A stretch of DNA of 18,855 nucleotides from contig CAZQYB010000038.1 in the NCBI GenBank assembly GCA_964597535.1, positions 1 through 18,855 on the forward strand, given 5' to 3'. Positions 13,312-18,855 of the stretch are shown piece after piece (the stretch's first letter is position 1; each line of letters starts with the position of its first letter). The stretch comes from CAZQYB01 sp964597535. Lineage in GTDB: Bacteria > Planctomycetota > Phycisphaerae > Sedimentisphaerales > Anaerobacaceae. A program made the position numbers and the translations under genes. The notes under the pieces are model-generated. The model was not told the origin of the DNA and made no database searches. It was given only the letters and a program-made list of their open reading frames with translations.

Positions 13312-15759
13312 ATGAAAGACCACAAATATGATGCCAGTAACATCAAGATACTCGGGGGCGTGGATGCGGTGCGCAAACGGCCGGATATGTACATCGGCGA
13401 CCGCGGCAGCGGCGGACTACACCATTTGGTATATGAAGTACTGGACAACTCTATCGATGAGGCAATGGCAGGGTTCTGCGACTGCGTGAGTGTCCATATT
13501 CAACCAGATAGCAGCTGCACGGTTGAGGATAACGGAAGAGGCATACCGGTCGAAGAGCACAAAGAGGCCAAAAAGAGCGCTCTGGAGGTGGTGCTTACGA
13601 CTTTGCACGCCGGCGGAAAGTTTGACTCTGAAAGTTACAAGGTCGCAGGGGGACTGCATGGGGTGGGGGTCAGTGTGGTCAATGCTCTTAGCGAGTGGCT
13701 CGAAGCCGATGTCTATCGAGATGGAAAGCATTATCATTTTGAGTGTGTAAGAGGGGTTGCAAAGGGGCCTGTGCAGGAAATTGGCCAGACCGATAAGCGC
13801 GGTACAAAAATATCGTTCAAGGCGGACGAAGAAATATTCGGGGATGCAGATTTCGAATACGATATGCTGTTGAAGCGAATACGAGAGATGGCCTACTTAA
13901 ACGCCGGGCTACATATCAGCTTCAGGGACGATAGAGAAGGCAAAAAAGAGGAGTTCAAGTTTGACGATGGGATTAAGGCCTTTATTAAACACCTCAACGA
14001 GGGCAAAGAAATACTCCATAACAACGTCATCTATTTTGCCAGAGAAGACGCCAAGGCGATGCTGAGCTGTGAGGTGGCGATGCAGTACAGCGGCGGCTAT
14101 ACCGAAAATGTGCTGGTATTCGCGAACAACATCCGGAATATCGACGGCGGCACACACCTTTCGGGCTTTAGAACAGCGTTGACGCGTACAATGAATTATT
14201 ACGCCCGCAGCAATAACTTATTGAAGAATGGGCAGGTAACAACCGGAGATGACCTGCGGGAGGGATTGACGGCGGTCGTGGCGGTGAAGCTCGCCGACCC
14301 ACATTTTGAGGCGCAGACGAAGGTTCGGCTAACCAATCCAGAGGTTGGCAGTTTCGTTGAGACGACCGTTAATGAGCAGCTTGGGCATTTTCTTGAGGAG
14401 CATCCTGCCGAGGCGAAGCGGATTTTGAACAAGGCAATTCAAGCTGCGGCAGCAAGGGAGGCAGCGCGAAAGGCGCGCGAGTTGACGAGGCGCAAAGGCG
14501 TGTTGAGCGGTGCAAACCTGCCCGGCAAATTATGGGACTGCGCCAGCAGGGAAAAAGCGAGTACAGAGATATTTATTGTGGAGGGTGACTCGGCCGGGGG
14601 CTCGGCGAAGGCCGGCCGGGATAGAAATATACAGGCAATCCTGCCGCTCAAGGGAAAGATACTTAACGTTGAAAAGGCACGACTGGAAAAGATGCTCGCA
14701 CACGAGGAAATCCGGACAATTATAAGCGCTTTGGGGACCGGCATCGGAGCCGATGATTTCGATTTGGGCAAGTGCAGGTACGGCAAGGTTATACTGATGA
14801 CCGATGCCGACGTTGACGGCGCTCATATACGGACACTGCTGCTGACGTTTTTCTTCAGACAAATGTCGCAGTTACTTCTGAGCGAGATGATTTATATCGC
14901 CCAGCCGCCGCTGTATGAGATTAAGGCGAAGGGTAAGAAGAGATCCGAATATGTTCTGAGCGAAAATCAGATGTATAAGCGAATGGTTACCCGCGGTCTG
15001 GAAGGCACTGAACTTGTTATCAGAGACGATGACAGTACCCGGAAGGTATCGGACGAGCAGCTTGCGGGCCTTGTGAAGGCCCTCGCCGAGGCCGAACGTA
15101 TTATAGCCATCCTGGGCAGGCGCGGTGTGAGGTTTGACGATTTCGTACAGACCTATTATGGCGGCAAGTCGCAGATCCCATCTGACAGGGGGGGGCTTCC
15201 GCGGTTTCGCATCTGCGTTGAGGGACAGGAGGAGATTTATTACGAGGAGAGCGAGTACGAAAAGCGTCTCGATGAACTGCGGGGGCGCATTAAGGCCCAG
15301 GCAGAGGAGGAAGAAGTAATCATTGCCGAGGAGCTTCACGAGGTAGTCCGTATAAATCAGATAAACGAAAAACTCAAGGCGGAGTTCGGGCTGGACTTGA
15401 ACGATTTTCTTTTGAAGCCCGCCAGGGGAGTATCCGGCGAATTGCTGGCGACCAAGTTCCAGCTAATCAACGGCCAGGACAACTACGATGTTGCGTCATT
15501 GGGGCGTATTTGTTCAGCGATTAGACAGATTGGCGGTAAGGGAATTGAGATAAAACGCTTCAAGGGTCTGGGCGAGATGAACGCCGAGCAGTTGTGGGAG
15601 ACTACAATGAATCCCGCTACGAGGACGCTGCTGAGTGTCAAGCTCGACGACGCCGGCGAGGCGGACCGGCTTTTTAGTATTCTGATGGGCGGCGATGTGG
15701 AGAAGCGCCGAACCTTCATCCGCGACCACGCACTCGAAGTGCAGAACCTCGACGTCTGA
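13312..15759 (+). CDS. gyrB: DNA gyrase subunit B
   Basis: GyrB supplies ATP hydrolysis and part of the DNA-cleavage site for negative supercoiling. The 815 residues show the GHKL ATPase domain (EVLDNSIDEA 43-51, DNGRGIP 73-79, GGLHGVGVSVVNALS 113-127), the transducer, and the Toprim domain (EGDSAGGSAKAG from E424, TDADVDGAH with D498, D500, D502). The C-terminal RFKGLGEMNAEQLWETTMNP is also present. A large insert of about 170 residues splits the Toprim region (roughly 550-720), as in E. coli and other long GyrBs. Within this insert, residues 619-628 (KSQIPSDRGG) are encoded by a near-copy of the 26-base repeat found twice in the next gene. GyrB rather than ParE is preferred from length and the dnaN-dciA context. 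The gene ends with TGA, showing TGA is a normal stop here. Confidence 0.96.
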   Translation: MKDHKYDASNIKILGGVDAVRKRPDMYIGDRGSGGLHHLVYEVLDNSIDEAMAGFCDCVSVHIQPDSSCTVEDNGRGIPVEEHKEAKKSALEVVLTTLHAGGKFDSESYKVAGGLHGVGVSVVNALSEWLEADVYRDGKHYHFECVRGVAKGPVQEIGQTDKRGTKISFKADEEIFGDADFEYDMLLKRIREMAYLNAGLHISFRDDREGKKEEFKFDDGIKAFIKHLNEGKEILHNNVIYFAREDAKAMLSCEVAMQYSGGYTENVLVFANNIRNIDGGTHLSGFRTALTRTMNYYARSNNLLKNGQVTTGDDLREGLTAVVAVKLADPHFEAQTKVRLTNPEVGSFVETTVNEQLGHFLEEHPAEAKRILNKAIQAAAAREAARKARELTRRKGVLSGANLPGKLWDCASREKASTEIFIVEGDSAGGSAKAGRDRNIQAILPLKGKILNVEKARLEKMLAHEEIRTIISALGTGIGADDFDLGKCRYGKVILMTDADVDGAHIRTLLLTFFFRQMSQLLLSEMIYIAQPPLYEIKAKGKKRSEYVLSENQMYKRMVTRGLEGTELVIRDDDSTRKVSDEQLAGLVKALAEAERIIAILGRRGVRFDDFVQTYYGGKSQIPSDRGGLPRFRICVEGQEEIYYEESEYEKRLDELRGRIKAQAEEEEVIIAEELHEVVRINQINEKLKAEFGLDLNDFLLKPARGVSGELLATKFQLINGQDNYDVASLGRICSAIRQIGGKGIEIKRFKGLGEMNAEQLWETTMNPATRTLLSVKLDDAGEADRLFSILMGGDVEKRRTFIRDHALEVQNLDV
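15168..15192 (+). repeat. Intragenic repeat copy A (in gyrB), two mismatches
   Basis: This matches the first 25 bases of the exact repeat in the next gene except for two changes (C to T at position 9, T to G at position 17). It is read in the frame giving SQIPSDRG. It lies in the most variable part of the GyrB Toprim insert. Confidence 0.8.
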
Positions 15760-15837
15760 TTCCGCATCGCAGGCATTCCATAGACAGCAACAATGTCGGC
15801 CTCAAATCACATTATAACGTTTCGGTAGTTCAAATCC

Positions 15838-15865
15838 TTGACTCAATCGGCGGGGGCGGTAAAAT
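15838..15865 (+). promoter_or_regulatory. Sigma-70-type promoter of the GH31 gene
   Basis: TTGACT (15838-15843), a 16-base spacer, and TAAAAT (15860-15865) each match the housekeeping consensus at five of six positions. Transcription would start near 15872, leaving a leader of about 86 bases before the ATG at 15958. This makes the glycosidase gene independent of the replication operon. Confidence 0.65.
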
Positions 15866-15945
15866 CGGTGTGTCGTGTGGGCGGATTCTAAGGTTTGTTA
15901 TCTGTCGTATGAAAAATCTCGATTGAAGTCCTTTAGTGTGACAAG

Positions 15946-15952
15946 AAGGAGG
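15946..15952 (+). promoter_or_regulatory. Strong ribosome binding site of the GH31 gene
   Basis: AAGGAGG lies five bases before the ATG at 15958, the best Shine-Dalgarno match in the window. It fixes the start upstream of the repeat-encoded residues, so those residues are truly part of the precursor protein. Confidence 0.85.
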
Positions 15953-15957
15953 AAGTA

Positions 15958-18405
15958 ATGTTTAAGTCGCAGACCCCATCTTACAGGGGGAAGAACGGTC
16001 GAAAACCAACACTTTTTATATTTTTATTCTTCGGCATTCTGCTTGTCGGCCAGGTAGATACCGCCCAGGCCTATACTATTATGGGCAAAGTCGGCTCTTA
16101 CCAGGAGGATGGTCATAACATCACGTTCAACTGCGAAAGCGGCAGGGTAAGGTTGAGTTTCCTCACGGAGGACCTTGTCAGAGTGCATATGGCGCCGGCA
16201 GGCAAAGAGTTTGCCGCTGACGACCTGCACCTCAACGAGAACGGCCCCTATGCGGTTGTCAGATACGACTGGCCGGGCGTACAGTACAAAATTTCGGAGG
16301 GTTTTGATTATGACCTGGAGGGGTTTGTCTATACGATTCGGGCGGGGAAACTCATCGTCAAGGTCAGGAAACAGCCGTTCAGGCTGGCGTTTTACGACGC
16401 CTCCGGGAAACTTTTGGTAATGGAGAAGGAAGGCGTTGTCAATGCGGGTCTGGGTTACCTGGGCCCGAAGGTTTATGAGACAATGTGTCTGGGCGATGAT
16501 GAGCACTTTTTCGGTTTCGGCGCACATAACCATTCTCTTAATATGCGGGGACACGAGATGACCTGCTGCGCGGAGGAGCTGGAAACGAAGAAGTGGACGG
16601 GCGGATTTCCGGTGCCGTTTTTTATGAGCAGTCGCGGGTACGGAATCTTTTTCAACAATCTTGACGATGATGTTACTTTTAAGATGGGCACGACGGCCGG
16701 GGAGTATTCCTTTGAGGGGACAAGCGGCGGCAAAGAAGGCTGGGATATGGATTACTATCTGATTTACGGCCCGAAGTTTGAGAATGTGCTGAAAAGCTAT
16801 ATCGGTATTGTCGGCGAGCCAATCCTTCCTGAGAAGTGGCTCTTCGGACACATCCAACACCACTGCTGCAGCTGGACGGCTGATACTATGATGGAGGTTG
16901 CGAAAAAGTACCGCGAGGGGGATTGGCCGTGCGATGTCTTAATTATGGACCACCAGGCATTGGCCAAGGATTTTGCCTGGGACAAGAGCTTCAAGAATTA
17001 CAGGCAAATGTACGAACATATCGACAAGAAAGGTTTTAAGACGGCTTTTAGCTGTGCCCTTTTCGATGATATTTACGATTGGAAGACGTATGACCCTACG
17101 GTTGAGGAGAACCTGAAAAAGTACGGGTCTCTACATGCGCCGCGAGTGAGGGATGGTATGGACTTTTGGAGGCAGGACAACTCGGAACGTTTCTACAAGT
17201 ACTCCGGAATGGAGACATTCGCAAACGGTTATGAGTCGCACGAGCTGTTCGGTTCTTTGTGGGCGAAAAATGTCGTTGAAAGTATGGAGAAGCTGGGTTT
17301 GTACGGTCGGCCAGTCATCAGTAGGGGCGGGCCGATTGGGGGACACCGGTATATTATTCCGTGGCCGGGCGACCTCTCTCACGGCATCGAGTTTTTGAGG
17401 GTTGACCTGAATTTTATTCGTAACGGAGGGCTGAGCGGATATTCGTCCATTTCGGTCGATTTGGGAGGCTTCGTGGACCGAGGAGGAAAGGACCCTCTTG
17501 AGGAGCAAAACCTTATCCGCAGGACAATCAACGTGATTCCTATAGTGCCAATCTGTAAGTTCCAGGGAGATGGTGACCGCAGCGCTAAGCTGCCCTGGCT
17601 GTTATCGCCTGAGCAGCAGGATTTGATTCGCTACTATCTCAAGTTGCGTTACCGTTTGCACCCATACCTTTATTCCAGTGCCATCGAGGCGCATCGGACA
17701 GGCCGACCAATATTGGCGCCTTTAGTGTTTGATTATCAGGATGACGCAAAGACGTATAACAAAGACTTCCATTTTATGCTTGGCCGACAAATTCTCGTGG
17801 CACCGGTGCTGGAGAAAGCGGACGAATGGGACGTCTATCTGCCGAGTGGCAAATGGGTGCACTATTGGACGGGCAGGCGGTATAAGGGCAGCCAAACTGT
17901 TACGGTGAAGGCCCCGCTTTACGGAAAAGACGGCCTGCCGATGTTCGTCAAGGCAGGGGCGATTATTCCTATGATGCCGGATATGAGTTACATCTACGAA
18001 AAGTCGCCGGAGCCGATTACTCTCGACGTTTATCCGGATGAGGGCAGCCGTTCAAGCTGTGTGATGTATGATTGCGAAACAGTCAGAAGCCCAATTAAGA
18101 AAACGACGTTTGAGTGCTCGGAAGATAAAACAAAGATAGATATTTCGATTAGCACATCCAGCGTTGCCTATGAGGTATGGGTGCATTGTGAGAAAGAGCC
18201 GGCCTCTGTGGTTGTCGATTCAAAGCAGCTATCGAAAATTAAAGATAAATCCGGCTATGTCGCAGACCCCATCTTACAGGGGGATACGGCGAAAGAGGGA
18301 TGGTATTATGGGCCTGGCTGTTTTTATGGCTCGGACAATGTCAAGACGGTCAATATCAAGATTCCGAAGAGCCCAAAATCTCATTCTATCTGCATAACAA
18401 AGTAA
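15958..18405 (+). CDS. Secreted glycoside hydrolase family 31 (alpha-glycosidase)
   Basis: GH31 enzymes cleave alpha-glucosides, alpha-xylosides or related bonds with retention. The 815-residue precursor begins MFKSQTPSYRGK, then a basic and hydrophobic signal peptide (about 12-38, likely cut after AQA), so export is expected. An N-terminal beta domain (about 40-270) is followed by the catalytic barrel (about 285-600) and C-terminal beta domains. The likely nucleophile is D407 in DFWRQDNSE and the acid/base D472 in WPGD, 65 residues apart as in known members. The usual HDIGGF motif reads VDLGGF, so a subsite histidine is replaced. Substrate cannot be assigned: alpha-glucosidase, alpha-xylosidase or another specificity are all possible. 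Identical repeat copies encode residues 4-11 and 768-775. It has its own promoter and no sugar transporter neighbour in view. Confidence 0.92.
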   Translation: MFKSQTPSYRGKNGRKPTLFIFLFFGILLVGQVDTAQAYTIMGKVGSYQEDGHNITFNCESGRVRLSFLTEDLVRVHMAPAGKEFAADDLHLNENGPYAVVRYDWPGVQYKISEGFDYDLEGFVYTIRAGKLIVKVRKQPFRLAFYDASGKLLVMEKEGVVNAGLGYLGPKVYETMCLGDDEHFFGFGAHNHSLNMRGHEMTCCAEELETKKWTGGFPVPFFMSSRGYGIFFNNLDDDVTFKMGTTAGEYSFEGTSGGKEGWDMDYYLIYGPKFENVLKSYIGIVGEPILPEKWLFGHIQHHCCSWTADTMMEVAKKYREGDWPCDVLIMDHQALAKDFAWDKSFKNYRQMYEHIDKKGFKTAFSCALFDDIYDWKTYDPTVEENLKKYGSLHAPRVRDGMDFWRQDNSERFYKYSGMETFANGYESHELFGSLWAKNVVESMEKLGLYGRPVISRGGPIGGHRYIIPWPGDLSHGIEFLRVDLNFIRNGGLSGYSSISVDLGGFVDRGGKDPLEEQNLIRRTINVIPIVPICKFQGDGDRSAKLPWLLSPEQQDLIRYYLKLRYRLHPYLYSSAIEAHRTGRPILAPLVFDYQDDAKTYNKDFHFMLGRQILVAPVLEKADEWDVYLPSGKWVHYWTGRRYKGSQTVTVKAPLYGKDGLPMFVKAGAIIPMMPDMSYIYEKSPEPITLDVYPDEGSRSSCVMYDCETVRSPIKKTTFECSEDKTKIDISISTSSVAYEVWVHCEKEPASVVVDSKQLSKIKDKSGYVADPILQGDTAKEGWYYGPGCFYGSDNVKTVNIKIPKSPKSHSICITK
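15966..15991 (+). repeat. Intragenic repeat copy B (5' end of GH31 gene)
   Basis: Twenty-six bases identical to copy C, with core CAGACCCCATCTTACAGG. Read here as SQTPSYRG directly after Met-Phe-Lys and before the basic region of the signal peptide. CCCC and GGGG within it can pair around an 8-base loop. Confidence 0.9.
18259..18284 (+). repeat. Intragenic repeat copy C (3' end of GH31 gene)
   Basis: Exact 26-base match to copy B, 2293 bases downstream on the same strand. It is read in a different frame, giving VADPILQG, between GY and DTAKEGWYYGP near the C-terminus. Because the peptide differs while the DNA is identical, the conserved unit is the nucleotide sequence. Confidence 0.9.
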
Positions 18406-18453
18406 CGAATTTCGTTGCAAACAGGGCGGAAAGCCACTCTCCATTTTGAAACG

Positions 18454-18822
18454 CTATTTGCTGTTGCTACGTGCCCTCTTACGCAGGAGGACAACGGCTG
18501 CAATGACTATTCCAGCGCTCCCAATAATCAAAACGTAAGCTGCTGGTGGTAATCCACCCGCACCACCTTCTTGCGGTTGTAGTGAGACTAATATATCGAC
18601 CGACTCCTCCAGATCCTGAGTAGTGACCCATTCAACCCTACCATCGCCAAGGCGTCTTCCCCTCTCTCCATGTCTCGTCCACGATAAGGTCTGCTCTTTC
18701 CCGGCAGGACCATTCTTCCATATCACCCGAGTGCCCGAAATCCACCGGACCCGCACATTGCCTCCCAAACCCGAAGGTTTGGGCTTGGCAACATAGTAAG
18801 CCTCGATGTCGTCACTCGCTGC
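18454..18822 (-). CDS. C-terminal part of a membrane-anchored surface protein, frame broken near window edge
   Basis: I do not recognise the family. The minus-strand frame is open from 18822 (a TAA precedes it) to the TAG at 18454. It reads DDIEAYYVAKPKPSGLGG, then a beta-rich stretch (VRVRWISGTRVIWKNG, then RVEWVT), a Gly/Pro linker (GGAGGLPP), one membrane segment (about 20 residues, VLIIGSAGIVIAAVVLL) and a basic tail RKRARSNSK. This resembles a type I anchored or sorting-tail surface protein. No good start exists in this frame: the first candidate is a TTG at 18768 without a ribosome site. A neighbouring frame (18855 to 18812) encodes a signal-peptide-like LLCAGVLLVSSE that ends at TGA just where this frame becomes open. 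One gene with a single-base frameshift near 18815-18822 is therefore likely. It could be a pseudogene or a sequence error. Confidence 0.55.
   Translation of the reverse strand, partial: AASDDIEAYYVAKPKPSGLGGNVRVRWISGTRVIWKNGPAGKEQTLSWTRHGERGRRLGDGRVEWVTTQDLEESVDILVSLQPQEGGAGGLPPAAYVLIIGSAGIVIAAVVLLRKRARSNSK
18764..18783 (-). repeat. 8-bp hairpin with UUCG tetraloop inside the edge gene
   Basis: On the minus strand CCCAAACC, TTCG, GGTTTGGG form a perfect stem closed by a C-G pair around UUCG, an exceptionally stable RNA loop. It lies about 30 to 50 bases after the suspected frameshift. It could be coding coincidence (KPKPSGLG) or a structural element. Confidence 0.55.
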
Positions 18823-18855
18823 TTACCAACAGCACGCCTGCACATAATAATATCA

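Noticed and set aside
16024..16863. 279-codon minus-strand frame inside the GH31 gene
   Set aside because: It is a shadow of a clear secreted enzyme with catalytic motifs; no ribosome site and no recognisable domain.
18404..18416. Symmetric AACGAATTTCGTT after the GH31 stop codon as a terminator
   Set aside because: Only a four-pair stem is sterically possible and no T-run follows.
1..18855. tRNA, rRNA, CRISPR array, transposase or phage genes
   Set aside because: None seen: no cloverleaf-like conserved T-loop sequences in the gaps, no regularly spaced repeats, and no integrase or transposase motifs in any frame.

Overview
The window looks like the chromosome of an anaerobic Planctomycetota bacterium, most likely of the Phycisphaerae / Sedimentisphaerales type. 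This is an inference from protein style: a long GyrB with an enlarged Toprim region, the dnaN-dciA-gyrB order, a YbbR protein beside CdaA, a WYL regulator of a type I associate with this group, and a giant oxygen-sensitive 2-hydroxyacyl-CoA dehydratase activase-like protein. No rRNA, tRNA, CRISPR array, transposase or phage gene was seen.

Left part (1-5600). The 5'-truncated GTPase gene der is followed 18 bases later by a CstA-type transporter gene, probably in one transcript. The 3' end of cstA overlaps by 62 bases the end of a convergent minus-strand operon: small membrane or lipoprotein gene, cdaA (c-di-AMP synthase), cdaR/YbbR. A perfect consensus sigma-70 promoter (TTGACA, 17 bases, TATAAT) on the minus strand heads this operon.

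Middle part (5600-11750). A WYL-family regulator gene is cut by one in-frame TGA, with a possible reinitiation ATG six bases further on. It faces a 4.4 kb minus-strand gene that fuses two BadF/HgdC-type ATPase modules to DUF2229 and HgdB-like regions. Upstream of that gene lies about 0.7 kb of AT-rich, repeat-containing non-coding DNA with DnaA-box-like and DnaA-trio-like sequences. This is a candidate replication origin.

Right part (11750-18855). dnaN, dciA and gyrB run rightwards as a replication cluster without dnaA or recF. A secreted GH31 glycosidase gene with its own promoter and strong ribosome binding site follows. The right edge holds the C-terminal part of a minus-strand membrane-anchored protein whose frame appears broken near the edge.

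The most unusual signal is a 26-base repeat found inside genes. Two identical copies lie in the GH31 gene, one just after the start codon and one near the 3' end, read in different frames. A third copy with two changes lies in gyrB, in the variable part of the Toprim insert. Each adds about eight residues without breaking the frame. This suggests a small protein-invading repeat comparable in behaviour to Rickettsia palindromic elements.
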